Assembly (NCBI RefSeq): GCF_042683125.1
Contig: NZ_JBHUIY010000001.1
Location: 161,670-225,669 of the forward strand
DNA length: 64,000 bases
Direction: 5' to 3'
DNA from: Phaeospirillum tilakii
GTDB lineage: Bacteria > Pseudomonadota > Alphaproteobacteria > Rhodospirillales > Magnetospirillaceae
The first letter of the stretch is position 1; every line of letters begins with the position of its first letter. This document shows positions 16,984-24,936 of the stretch, piece by piece. The notes under the pieces were generated by a model. That model searched no databases, was not told the DNA's origin, and saw nothing but the letters and a program-made list of their open reading frames with translations. A program made the position numbers and the translations under genes.

Positions 16984-18006
16984 ATGGCCGATTCACGTTT
17001 CTTTACCGTCGCCGGGCCGTTCACCCTGGCCGAGCTGGCGAAGATCGCCGGCGCCACCCCGGCCGGGACCGTCGATCTGGACGCGCGCTACACCGACGTC
17101 GCCCCGCTCGACCATGCCGCGCGCGATCAGGTGTCGTTCCTCGACAACCGCAAATATTTCACCGCGTTCCTCGCCAGCCAGGCCGGTGTCTGCATCGTCG
17201 CTCCGGCGATGGTCGACAAGGCCCCGGCCGGGATGGCGCTGCTGGTGGCGGCCGATCCCTATCGCGCCTATGCCCGCGTCGCCCAGGCGTTCTACCCCGC
17301 CGCCACGGTCGAGCCGTGGCGGGCGCCGACCGCCTGGATCGATCCCGACGCCCGCATCGGCGAGCCCTGCCGGATCGAGCCCGGCGCGGTGATCGGCGCC
17401 CGGGCCGAGATCGGCCCCGGTTGTGTGATCGGCGCCAACGCGGTGATCGGCGAGGGGGTGGTGATCGGTGCCGGCAGCCGGATCGGCGCCCATGTCAGCC
17501 TGTCGCATGCCCTGGTCGGCCGGGGGGTGACGATCCAGCCCGGCGCCCGCATCGGTCAGGACGGGTTCGGCTTCGCGATGGGGCCGGAAGGCTGCCTCAA
17601 GGTGCCGCAGCTCGGCCGGGTGATCATCGGCGACGCGGTCGAAATCGGCGCCAACACCACCATCGCCCGTGGCGCCGGCCCCGATACGGTGATCGGCGAC
17701 GGCTGCATGATAGACAACCTGGTTCAGATTGGGCACAACGTCCATCTGGGGCGCGGTTGCGTGATCGTCGCCCAGGTCGGCATTTCCGGCTCGACCCATT
17801 TCGGCGATTTCGTCGCCGCCGGGGGACAGGCGGGCATCACCGGCCATCTGCATATCGGCAGCGGCGCCCGTCTCGCCGCCCAGGCCGGGGTGATGCGCGA
17901 CGTCGCCCCGGGCGAGACCGTCGGCGGCGCGCCGGCGGTGCCGATGGCGGAATGGCTGCGGGCGTCGGCGATGATCGGGCGGATGGCGCGGCGCAAGCCG
18001 GGCTGA
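16984..18006 (+). CDS. lpxD: UDP-3-O-acylglucosamine N-acyltransferase
   Basis: 340 residues; third step of lipid A synthesis. The N-terminal uridine-binding domain (about 1-100, with D-Q-V-S-F-L-D-N-R-K-Y) is followed by a left-handed beta helix of hexapeptide repeats from about 110 to 310. The catalytic-site block I-G-Q-D-G-F-G-F-A near 185 and the H-N-V motif in Q-I-G-H-N-V-H-L-G near 245 are present. Length and order next to skp and fabZ are as expected. Confidence 0.97.
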   Translation: MADSRFFTVAGPFTLAELAKIAGATPAGTVDLDARYTDVAPLDHAARDQVSFLDNRKYFTAFLASQAGVCIVAPAMVDKAPAGMALLVAADPYRAYARVAQAFYPAATVEPWRAPTAWIDPDARIGEPCRIEPGAVIGARAEIGPGCVIGANAVIGEGVVIGAGSRIGAHVSLSHALVGRGVTIQPGARIGQDGFGFAMGPEGCLKVPQLGRVIIGDAVEIGANTTIARGAGPDTVIGDGCMIDNLVQIGHNVHLGRGCVIVAQVGISGSTHFGDFVAAGGQAGITGHLHIGSGARLAAQAGVMRDVAPGETVGGAPAVPMAEWLRASAMIGRMARRKPG

Positions 18007-18078
18007 CGCCCCGGCCGCGCCCGGCGCGGCGGCCGGGCGCCGGCCGGCCAGAAAGGACAGACAAGGCAGGGAACAGAT

Positions 18079-18543
18079 ATGGACAGCACCGTTACCGACC
18101 GCGGCAAGGTCATCGACATCAACCGGATCCTGCAAATGATCCCCCACCGCTATCCTTTCCTGCTGGTGGATCGGGTGGTCGATGTCATCGCTGGCGAAAG
18201 CGCGGTCGGCATCAAGAACGTCACCATCAACGAGCCGTTTTTCCAGGGCCATTTCCCCTCGCGCCCGGTGTTCCCCGGGGTGCTGATCATCGAGGCGATG
18301 GCCCAGACCGCCGCGGTGCTGGTGGTCGAGACGCTCGGCCCGTCGGCGGAGGGCAAGCTGGTCTATTTCATGAGCGTCGATACCTGCCGCTTCCGCAAGC
18401 CGGTCGGCCCGGGCGACCAGCTGATGATCCACGTCTTCAAGGAACGCAGCCGCGGCAACGTCTGGAAGTTCCGTGCCGAGGCCAAGGTCGCCGGCACCCT
18501 GGTCGCCGAGGCGACCTATGCCGCCATGATCCTGGACGAATAA
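18079..18543 (+). CDS. fabZ: 3-hydroxyacyl-ACP dehydratase FabZ
   Basis: 154 residues; hot-dog fold enzyme that dehydrates 3-hydroxyacyl-ACP in fatty acid elongation. It competes with LpxA and LpxD for the same acyl-ACP, which explains the shared operon. The catalytic pair is His58 in G-H-F-P and Glu72 in E-A-M-A-Q. A GC-rich hairpin (CCGGCCGC with GCGGCCGG, about 18010-18035) fills the gap after lpxD. Its TAA stop overlaps the lpxA ATG (TAATG). Confidence 0.97.
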   Translation: MDSTVTDRGKVIDINRILQMIPHRYPFLLVDRVVDVIAGESAVGIKNVTINEPFFQGHFPSRPVFPGVLIIEAMAQTAAVLVVETLGPSAEGKLVYFMSVDTCRFRKPVGPGDQLMIHVFKERSRGNVWKFRAEAKVAGTLVAEATYAAMILDE

Positions 18544-19343
18544 TGACCGAGATCCATCCTTCCGCGGTGGTCGATCCCGCCGCCCAGATCGCCGATACCG
18601 TCCGGATCGGCCCGTTCTGCGTGGTCGGCCCCGACGTCGTGCTCGACGACGAGGTCGAACTGCTGTCCCATGTGGTGGTCGCCGGCCGCACCCGGATCGG
18701 CGCCCGCTCGCGGGTGTTCCCGTTCGCCTCGATCGGCCACCGCCCGCAGGACCTCAAATACAAGGGCGAGCCCTCGACGCTGGAGATCGGCACCGACGCC
18801 CAGATCCGCGAGCACGTCACCATCAATCCCGGCACCGAGGGCGGCGGGATGATCACCCGCGTCGGCAATCACTGCCTGCTGATGGCGAGCGCCCACGTCG
18901 CCCATGATTGCCAGGTCGGCGACCATGTGATCATGGCCAACAACGCCACCCTGGCCGGCCATGTCACCGTCGGCGAGTACGCGTTTCTCGGCGGGCTGTC
19001 GGCGGTGCATCAGTTCGTCCGCATCGGCAAGCACGCGATGATCGGCGGCATGACCGGGGTCGAGGCCGACGTGATCCCGTTCGGGATGGTGATCGGCAAC
19101 CGCGCCTATCTCAACGGGCTCAACATCGTCGGGCTCAAGCGGCGCGGCTTCTCGCGCGATGACATCCACACCCTGCGCAACGCCTACCGCCTGCTGTTCG
19201 CCCCCGAGGGGACGTTGCAGGAGCGGCTCAGCGACGTCGAGGAGCAGTTCCACGCCAATCCGGTGGTGATGGAGATCATCGCCTTCATCCGCTCCGATAC
19301 CTCGCGCTCGCTCAGCACCCCCCGTTTCGGCGACGCTAGCTGA
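18543..19343 (+). CDS. lpxA: UDP-N-acetylglucosamine O-acyltransferase
   Basis: 266 residues; the first step of lipid A synthesis. Hexapeptide-repeat beta helix from about 5 to 190 and a helical C-terminal domain. The signature H-R-P-Q-D-L-K-Y-K-G is near residue 62, and the catalytic His is in A-S-A-H-V-A-H-D-C near 123. The start overlaps fabZ by one base. A family A repeat pair separates it from lpxI. Confidence 0.97.
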   Translation: MTEIHPSAVVDPAAQIADTVRIGPFCVVGPDVVLDDEVELLSHVVVAGRTRIGARSRVFPFASIGHRPQDLKYKGEPSTLEIGTDAQIREHVTINPGTEGGGMITRVGNHCLLMASAHVAHDCQVGDHVIMANNATLAGHVTVGEYAFLGGLSAVHQFVRIGKHAMIGGMTGVEADVIPFGMVIGNRAYLNGLNIVGLKRRGFSRDDIHTLRNAYRLLFAPEGTLQERLSDVEEQFHANPVVMEIIAFIRSDTSRSLSTPRFGDAS

Positions 19344-19346
19344 TCG

Positions 19347-19452
19347 CAGGGCTCCGCCCTGCACCCGCCAAGGGCCGAAGGCCCCTGGACCCCTTTGATT
19401 ATCGATGGGATCCAAGGGCCTTCGGCCCTTGGCGGGTGTGGGCGGAGCCCAC
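19347..19452. repeat. Family A inverted repeat pair (A3) inside the lpx operon
   Basis: The units at 19347-19393 and 19407-19452 face each other with only 13 bases between them, the tightest pair in the window. They begin 3 bases after the lpxA stop and end 21 bases before lpxI. The pair splits an operon that in relatives is usually compact and could lower read-through or stabilise the upstream mRNA. Confidence 0.9.
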
Positions 19453-19473
19453 GTTTGAAAGGACACAACACCG

Positions 19474-20301
19474 GTGAGCGAGCGTTCGACCCTGGGGATC
19501 ATCGCCGGCGGCGGGATGCTGCCCGGTCTGGTGGCGGCGGCCTGCCGGTCCGAGGGGCGGCCGGCGCATCTGCTGGCGTTGTCGGGCCATGCCGATCCGG
19601 CGGTGATCGCGGCGGCCGGGCTGCCGGTGGATTGGATCCGGCTGGGCGAGGCTGGCACCGGCTTTGCGCATCTGCGCCGGGCCGGGGTGGCCGAGGTGGT
19701 GATGGTCGGGCCGGTGCGGCGGCCCTCGCTGGCCGAACTGGCGCCCGACTGGCGCACCGCCCGTTTCTTCGCCCGGGTCGGGCTGAAGGCGCTGGGCGAT
19801 GACGGCCTGCTGCGGGCGGTGGTGGGCGAGATCGAGAGCGAAGGGTTCCGCGTCGTCGGGGTCGATCAGGTGCTGGAAGGCTGTCTGGCCGAGGCCGGGC
19901 GGCAGGCCGGGCCGGCGCCGGACGAGCAGGCCGAGGCCGACATCGCCCGGGGGGTGGTGGTGGCCCGCGCCCTCGGCGCGGTCGATGTCGGGCAGTCGGT
20001 GGTGGTGCAGCAGGGGCTGGTGCTGGGGGTCGAGGCGATCGAGGGCACCGACCGGCTGCTGGCCCGCTGCGGCGAGTTGGCGCGCGCGGGGGTCGGCGGG
20101 GTGCTGGTCAAGCTGAAGAAGCCGGGGCAGGAGCGGCGGGTCGATCTGCCGGCGATCGGGGTCCGCACCGTCGAGGCCGCCGCCGCCGCCGGGCTGCGCG
20201 GCATCGCGGTCGAGGCCGGCGGCGCGCTGGTGCTGGGCCGGGCCGAGGTCGCCGCCGCCGCCGAGCGGCTCGGGCTGTTCGTGGTGGGGATCACGCCATG
20301 A
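19474..20301 (+). CDS. lpxI: UDP-2,3-diacylglucosamine pyrophosphatase LpxI
   Basis: 275 residues; hydrolyses UDP-2,3-diacylglucosamine to lipid X. This is the alphaproteobacterial replacement for LpxH. The N-terminal motif L-G-I-I-A-G-G-G-M-L-P is near residue 6, and the C-terminal domain has I-E-G-T-D-R-L-L-A-R near 188 with the L-V-K-L-K-K-P-G-Q-E-R-R-V-D-L-P block. GTG 19474 follows GAAAGGA. The last 4 bases overlap lpxB. Confidence 0.94.
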   Translation: MSERSTLGIIAGGGMLPGLVAAACRSEGRPAHLLALSGHADPAVIAAAGLPVDWIRLGEAGTGFAHLRRAGVAEVVMVGPVRRPSLAELAPDWRTARFFARVGLKALGDDGLLRAVVGEIESEGFRVVGVDQVLEGCLAEAGRQAGPAPDEQAEADIARGVVVARALGAVDVGQSVVVQQGLVLGVEAIEGTDRLLARCGELARAGVGGVLVKLKKPGQERRVDLPAIGVRTVEAAAAAGLRGIAVEAGGALVLGRAEVAAAAERLGLFVVGITP

Positions 20302-21461
20302 GCGAACCCCCGCTGATCTATCTGATTGCCGGGGAGCCGTCGGGCGACCTGCTGGGGGCGCGGCTGATGGCGGCGCTGACCCGCCAGAGCGGCGGCCGGG
20401 TCCGCTTCGCCGGCATCGGTGGCGAGGAAATGCGCGCCGCCGGGCTGCAATCCCTGTTTCCGATGGCCGATCTCAGCGTGATGGGGCTGGTCGAGGTGCT
20501 GCCGCGCCTGCCGCGCATCCTCAAGCGCCTGCGCCAGACCTTCGCCGACATCGAGGCCCGCGCTCCGGCGGCGGTGGTCACGATCGATTCCTGGGGCTTC
20601 TGCGGCCGGATCCAGGCCGGGCTGAAACAGCGCGGGTTGCCCTGCCGCCGCATCCATTACGTCGCGCCGATGGTGTGGGCGTGGAAGGCCGGGCGGGCGC
20701 GCACCCTGGCCGGCTGCCTCGACCTGCTGCTGACCCTGCTGCCCGACGAGCCGGTCTGGTTCGAGAAGGAAGGGCTGCGCGCGGTCCATGTCGGCCATCC
20801 GGTGATCGAGGGCGCGGCGGGGCAGGGTGACGCCGCCGCCTTCCGCGCCGCGCACGGTTTCGCCCCGGAGCAGAAATTGCTGTGCCTGCTGCCCGGCAGC
20901 CGGCGGTCGGAGACCTCGCGCCTGCTGCCGGTGTTCGGCGCCACCGTCGCCCGTCTCGCCGCCAGCCATCCCGGGCTCGGTCTGGTGGTGCCGACGGTCG
21001 AGACCGTCGCCGCCGCCGTCGAAGCCGCCACCCGCGACTGGGCGCTGCCGGTGCGGATCGTCCATGGCCGCGCGGAACGCTACGCCGCCTTCGCCGCCAG
21101 TTCGGCGGCGCTGGCGGCCTCCGGCACCGTGGCGCTGGAATTGGCGATGGCCCGGGTGCCGAGTGTGATCGCCTACCGGGTGTCGCCGCTGTCGGCCTTC
21201 GTCGCCACCCGCTTCCTCGGCCTCGATCTGCGCTTCGTCTCGCTGGTCAACATCCTCGCCGGGCGCGAGGTGATGCCGGAGCGGTTGCAGGAGGCCTGTA
21301 CCCCGGACAAGCTGCATGCGGCGGTCGGCCAGTTGCTCGACGATCCGGCGGCGGTGGCGGCCCAGCGCGAGGGAGCGGCACTGGCGTTGGGACGGCTCGG
21401 GCTGGGGAGTGGGGCCTCGCCCAGCGATCGCGCCGCCGAGGCGATCCTCGCGGCACTCTGA
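20298..21461 (+). CDS. lpxB: Lipid-A-disaccharide synthase
   Basis: 387 residues; GT19 glycosyltransferase that joins lipid X and UDP-diacylglucosamine. Signatures: I-A-G-E-P-S-G-D-L-L-G-A near the N-terminus, S-V-M-G-L-V-E-V-L near 60, and I-H-Y-V-A-P-M-V-W-A-W near 118. The start ATG overlaps the lpxI stop (ATGA), so the two are translationally coupled. It closes the plus-strand block; the gap to the next gene is entirely repeat sequence. Confidence 0.97.
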   Translation: MSEPPLIYLIAGEPSGDLLGARLMAALTRQSGGRVRFAGIGGEEMRAAGLQSLFPMADLSVMGLVEVLPRLPRILKRLRQTFADIEARAPAAVVTIDSWGFCGRIQAGLKQRGLPCRRIHYVAPMVWAWKAGRARTLAGCLDLLLTLLPDEPVWFEKEGLRAVHVGHPVIEGAAGQGDAAAFRAAHGFAPEQKLLCLLPGSRRSETSRLLPVFGATVARLAASHPGLGLVVPTVETVAAAVEAATRDWALPVRIVHGRAERYAAFAASSAALAASGTVALELAMARVPSVIAYRVSPLSAFVATRFLGLDLRFVSLVNILAGREVMPERLQEACTPDKLHAAVGQLLDDPAAVAAQREGAALALGRLGLGSGASPSDRAAEAILAAL

Positions 21462-21599
21462 CGCTCCGTTATTGGGCTATCGCCCAAACCCATTTGGGGC
21501 GATGCCCCAAACCCCCTTTGATTTTATTGATAAAACAAGGGGAGGTCTGGAGGCGCCAGCCTCCAGGCGGGGCCGGGGCGGCAGCCCCGCAGGGGGGGG
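21462..21599. repeat. Composite C plus B repeat between lpxB and the pseudouridine synthase gene
   Basis: The whole 138-base gap is repeats. Family C comes first: CGCTCCGTTATTGGGC, then GCCCAAACCC and GGGGCGATGCCCC. An AT-rich bridge (TTTTATTGATAAAA) follows. Family B is last: CTGGAGGCGCCAGCCTCCAG at 21547-21566, then GGGGCGGCAGCCCC. The C part recurs inverted at 32213-32269 and the B part inverted at 3128-3180. It lies between convergent genes and probably acts as a shared terminator. Confidence 0.85.
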
Positions 21600-22145
21600 T
21601 CACGGGAGTCTGCGCCATTCGCCGGGCGCGAGGCCGGCCAGGGTCCAGTCGCCGATCGCCCAGCGGATCAGGCGCAGGGTGGGGAAGCCGACCGCGGCGG
21701 TCATCCGCCGGACCTGGCGGTTGCGGCCCTCGCGCAGGGTCAGTTCGATCCAACTGGTGGGAATCGCCGCGCGGTAGCGGATTGGCGGGGTGCGTGGCCA
21801 CAGTCCTTCCGGCTCGGCGATGCGGCGGGCGCCGGCCGGGCGGGTCGGGCCGTCCTTCAGCATCACCCCCTGGCGCAGCGCGGCCAGCGCCGCTTCGGTC
21901 GGGAGACCCTCGACCTGGGCCCAGTAGGTCTTGGCCATCTTGGCGCGCGGATCGGCGATCCGGGCGGTGGCGGCGCCGCCCTCGCTCAGCACCAGCAATC
22001 CCTCGGAATCGCGGTCGAGCCGGCCGGCGGGGTAGAAATCCGGCTGGTCGATGTAATCCTTCAGCGTCGCCCGGCCACCGTCGCGATCGGTGAACTGGCA
22101 CAGCACGTCGTAAGGTTTGTTGAACAGGATCAGGCGGGGGGGCAT
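21600..22145 (-). CDS. RluE-like rRNA pseudouridine synthase
   Basis: 181 residues of the RsuA/RluB/E/F family, which isomerises one uridine in rRNA. It lacks the N-terminal S4 domain, as RluE does. Motifs: F-N-K-P-Y-D-V-L at the start, the catalytic G-R-L-D-R-D-S-E-G-L-L with its Asp near residue 43, and R-E-G-R-N-R-Q-V-R-R-M near 145. ATG 22145 has GAGG 6 bases upstream; an ATG at 22175 would add ten residues with a poorer site. RluE modifies 23S U2457 in E. coli, but the target here is inferred only from domain layout. Confidence 0.87.
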   Translation of the reverse strand: MPPRLILFNKPYDVLCQFTDRDGGRATLKDYIDQPDFYPAGRLDRDSEGLLVLSEGGAATARIADPRAKMAKTYWAQVEGLPTEAALAALRQGVMLKDGPTRPAGARRIAEPEGLWPRTPPIRYRAAIPTSWIELTLREGRNRQVRRMTAAVGFPTLRLIRWAIGDWTLAGLAPGEWRRLP

Positions 22146-22228
22146 GGCGCCTCGTTGATTTGCTGCCGGTTCCATTTGGCGGGAAACGGCTCTAGAGTGG
22201 CCGCCTTGTTCATTCCTCGGAGTTTCGC

Positions 22229-22549
22229 ATGTCCGATCAGATCCGCGCCGCCCACATCCTGCTGATGTACAAGGGCTCGATGCGCTCGCAAGCGACCCGG
22301 AGCAAGGAGGAGGCGCTGACCGCCATCTCCGAGATCCTCGACCAGATCCGCGAGGGCGCCGAGTTCGGCAAGATGGCCCGCGAATATTCCGACTGTCCCT
22401 CGGGCGAGGATGGCGGCGATCTCGGTGCCTTCGGCCGCGGCGCGATGGTGCCGGAATTCGACAAGGCCGCCTTCGCCCTCGCCCCCGGCGAGGTCAGCGG
22501 CGTGGTCGAGACCGCGTTCGGCTATCATCTGATTCACCGCATCGCCTGA
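22229..22549 (+). CDS. Parvulin-type peptidyl-prolyl isomerase (PpiC-like)
   Basis: 106 residues forming one rotamase domain without signal peptide, so cytoplasmic. It has the family blocks A-A-H-I-L, the C-P-S-G-E-D-G-G-D-L-G-A-F-G-R-G loop near 67-82, and F-G-Y-H-L-I at the end. Stand-alone parvulins of this size catalyse cis-trans proline isomerisation; no client is implied. The gene is divergent from the pseudouridine synthase gene. Confidence 0.93.
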   Translation: MSDQIRAAHILLMYKGSMRSQATRSKEEALTAISEILDQIREGAEFGKMAREYSDCPSGEDGGDLGAFGRGAMVPEFDKAAFALAPGEVSGVVETAFGYHLIHRIA

Positions 22550-22555
22550 TCGCGG

Positions 22556-22588
22556 CCCGGCGCGCCGCCCGTTCGGGGGCGCGCCGGG
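22556..22588. terminator. GC-rich bidirectional hairpin between convergent genes
   Basis: A perfect 11-bp stem (CCCGGCGCGCC with GGCGCGCCGGG) has an 11-base loop and no T-run. It fills most of the 45-base gap between the parvulin stop and the DUF4170 gene stop, so it may end both transcripts. Confidence 0.5.
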
Positions 22589-22594
22589 GATCGC

Positions 22595-23002
22595 TCAGCC
22601 CGCCGCGTGGCGGCGGGTCATTTCCGCCTCGCTGCACAGGTCATAGCGGGTCAGCGCGCTGTCCACCGTCCGCCCGGTCAGTTCGCGCCAGGTCGCGAGC
22701 GCGGTGGCGCGGTCGAACGGGCCGCGCACCTCGAGCGAGCGGCCGGGAGCGATGGTGGTGAAGTCGGTGCCGGTATATTCGCCGCCGACCACGTACCAGC
22801 CGCCGTCGCCGCCGCCTTCCTCGGCGCGCAGGAAATAGCGCACCATCGCATTGTCGACCGTCTTGCCGGTCAGGGCCCGCCAGCATTCGTGCGCTTCGCG
22901 CTCGGCGAACGGGCCGAAACATTCCTCGACCTGACCGGGGGCCAGCGTGGTGAAGCTGGTGTCGGCGTATTCGCCGCCGACGACATAGTATTTGCGCGAC
23001 AT
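22595..23002 (-). CDS. Tandem DUF4170 protein
   Basis: 135 residues made of two copies of one domain of about 60 residues. Copy 1 has Y-Y-V-V-G-G-E-Y-A-D-T-S-F-T-T-L-A-P-G and copy 2 has W-Y-V-V-G-G-E-Y-T-G-T-D-F-T-T-I-A-P-G. Each is followed by G-P-F and a conserved W-R-x-L-T-G-x-T-V-D. Single-copy DUF4170 proteins are small and of unknown function. No signal peptide or membrane segment. The start at 23002 follows GGAGGC. A duplication within the gene is the simplest reading. Confidence 0.8.
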   Translation of the reverse strand: MSRKYYVVGGEYADTSFTTLAPGQVEECFGPFAEREAHECWRALTGKTVDNAMVRYFLRAEEGGGDGGWYVVGGEYTGTDFTTIAPGRSLEVRGPFDRATALATWRELTGRTVDSALTRYDLCSEAEMTRRHAAG

Positions 23003-23188
23003 GGCGCCTCCGCGTTTGATTTTTCCCTATATAGCCGACAATCGACCGGGAAGAAATCTCCCATCGCCCGCCCCGGCGGCAAAATCTGCCGTCTTGCCGG
23101 CGGCCTTGGCCTTGATTCGCAACGGTTTCGCGGCTGGCATGCTTTCTGCTTGGGTTTTGCCCAAACGATCTCCTCCGGAGGATTCGCA

Positions 23189-23437
23189 ATGCAGAACGTT
23201 ACCGCGGTTCCCGCCCACCTCCTGCTCAACCGCAAGGACGACGCCAAGGACAAGACCGAAAAGACCGAGCAGGCGGGGCAGACCGGCCCCTCCAGCGCCT
23301 TCGCCCAGTACGCCTTCGGGCCGCTCGACCTCAGTGGCGGCAAGAGCGTCGCCACCGGCGCCGCCGTCACCGGCACCAGTTCGACCAGCGGCGTCAATGG
23401 CGGTTCGACCGGCTGGATGGCGCAGCTTTATACCTAG
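23189..23437 (+). CDS. Small hydrophilic protein of unknown function
   Basis: 82 residues from the ATG at 23189, which has a strong ribosome site (TCCGGAGGA). Composition is polar: a charged stretch K-D-D-A-K-D-K-T-E-K-T-E-Q near 16-28, then Gly, Ser and Thr repeats (G-T-S-S-T-S-G-V-N-G-G-S-T-G-W). No Cys, signal peptide or membrane segment; probably disordered. No family recognised. It lies alone between the divergent DUF4170 gene and trmFO. Confidence 0.6.
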   Translation: MQNVTAVPAHLLLNRKDDAKDKTEKTEQAGQTGPSSAFAQYAFGPLDLSGGKSVATGAAVTGTSSTSGVNGGSTGWMAQLYT

Positions 23438-23489
23438 GCGGTCCAAGCCGGGCTGGACAGGGGGCGCCGAAGCGGCTATTTCCGGCGCC

Positions 23490-24827
23490 ATGAATGCGCG
23501 CCCCCTCCATGTCATCGGCGGCGGTCTGGCTGGCTGCGAAGCCAGCTGGCAGCTCGCCCGCGCCGGCCTGCCGGTGATCCTCCACGAAATGCGTCCGCAC
23601 CGGCGCAGCCCGGCCCATCATGGCGACGGGCTGGCCGAACTGGTCTGTTCCAACAGCCTGCGCTCCGACGATGCCGACCACAACGCGGTCGGCCTGCTGC
23701 ATGAGGAAATGCGGCGGGCGGATTCGCTGATTCTGGCCGCCGCCGACGCCTGCCGGGTGCCGGCCGGCGGCGCGCTGGCGGTCGATCGCGAGGCGTTCTC
23801 CGCCCGGGTCGAGGCGGCGCTGGCCGACCATCCCAACGTCACCCTGGTGCGCGAGGAGGTCGAGACCCTGCCGCCGGAGGAATGGGGCGAGGCGATCCTG
23901 GCCACCGGCCCGCTGACCGCGCCCGCCCTGGCCTCGGCCCTGGCCGGGGTCACCGGCGAGGATTCGCTGTCGTTCTTCGACGCGATCGCCCCGATCGTGG
24001 TGCGCGACAGCATTGATTTCTCCAAGGCGTGGTTCCAGTCGCGCTACGACAAGGGCGAGGGCTCGGACTACATCAACTGCCCGCTGTCGCGCGAGCAGTA
24101 CGACGCCTTCATCGACGGCCTGCTGACCGGCGAGACGGTGCCGTTCCGCGACTGGGAAAAGGACACCCCTTATTTCGAGGGTTGCCTGCCGATCGAGGTG
24201 ATGGCGGCGCGCGGGCGCGGCACCCTGGCGTTCGGGCCGATGAAGCCGGTCGGGCTGACCAACCCCAACGGGCCCAAGCCGTTCGCGGTGGTCCAGTTGC
24301 GCCAGGACAACGCGCTCGGCACCCTCTACAACATGGTCGGCTTCCAGACCAAGCTGCGCCATGGCGAGCAGACCCGGCTGTTCCGCACTATCCCCGGGCT
24401 GGAAAACGCCGAATTCGCCCGCCTGGGCGGGCTGCACCGCAACACCTTCGTCAATGGCCCCCGGGTGCTGACTCCGGATCTGCGCCTGCGCGCGCTGCCC
24501 CGGCTGCGGCTGGCCGGCCAGATCACCGGCTGCGAGGGCTATGTCGAAAGCGCGGCGATCGGGCTGCTGGCCGGGCGGTTCGCCGCCGCCAGCGCCCAGG
24601 GGCGCGAGTTGCCGCCGCCGCCGCCGACCACCGCCTTCGGCGCGCTGCTCGGCCATGTCACCGGCGGTGGCGATGCCGCCAGCTTCCAGCCGATGAACGT
24701 CACCTTCGGCCTGTTCCCGCCGCCGCCCGAGCGCGACGAGAACGGCCGCCGGGTCAAGGGGCGCGAGCGCAAGGCGCTCTACGCCGCCCGCGCCCGCGCC
24801 GATCTGGCGCCCTGGCTGGCGCTGTAA
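23490..24827 (+). CDS. trmFO: Methylenetetrahydrofolate--tRNA-(uracil-5-)-methyltransferase
   Basis: 445 residues; a flavoprotein that methylates U54 of tRNA using methylene-THF. The FAD-binding start is V-I-G-G-G-L-A-G-C-E-A. Family motifs: C-S-N-S-L-R-S-D-D near 55-63, Y-I-N-C-P-L-S-R-E-Q-Y near 195, and G-P-M-K-P-V-G-L-T-N-P near 250. The start ATG at 23490 is 52 bases after the small ORF. Folate-dependent TrmFO rather than SAM-dependent TrmA is usual in alphaproteobacteria. Confidence 0.97.
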   Translation: MNARPLHVIGGGLAGCEASWQLARAGLPVILHEMRPHRRSPAHHGDGLAELVCSNSLRSDDADHNAVGLLHEEMRRADSLILAAADACRVPAGGALAVDREAFSARVEAALADHPNVTLVREEVETLPPEEWGEAILATGPLTAPALASALAGVTGEDSLSFFDAIAPIVVRDSIDFSKAWFQSRYDKGEGSDYINCPLSREQYDAFIDGLLTGETVPFRDWEKDTPYFEGCLPIEVMAARGRGTLAFGPMKPVGLTNPNGPKPFAVVQLRQDNALGTLYNMVGFQTKLRHGEQTRLFRTIPGLENAEFARLGGLHRNTFVNGPRVLTPDLRLRALPRLRLAGQITGCEGYVESAAIGLLAGRFAAASAQGRELPPPPPTTAFGALLGHVTGGGDAASFQPMNVTFGLFPPPPERDENGRRVKGRERKALYAARARADLAPWLAL

Positions 24828-24878
24828 CGGGCGCCCCGCCTGGGGCGGGGGGGGCTTGCCGCGCGAAGGGCAAGGAAA

Positions 24879-24925
24879 GGGTTCCAAGGGCCTTGCGGCC
24901 CTTGGCGGGGGCGGGCAGAGCCCGC
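24879..24925. repeat. Family A repeat, single unit (A4)
   Basis: GGGTTCCAAGGGCC, then GGCCCTTGG and GCGGGCAGAGCCCGC, preceded from 24855 by the CCGCGCGAAGGGCAAGG extension also seen at 3356 and 57972. There is no inverted partner; the left half of the gap keeps only GCCCCGCCTGGGGC. It lies between the convergent trmFO and hpnI genes. Confidence 0.85.
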
Positions 24926-24936
24926 GAATGGATTTT

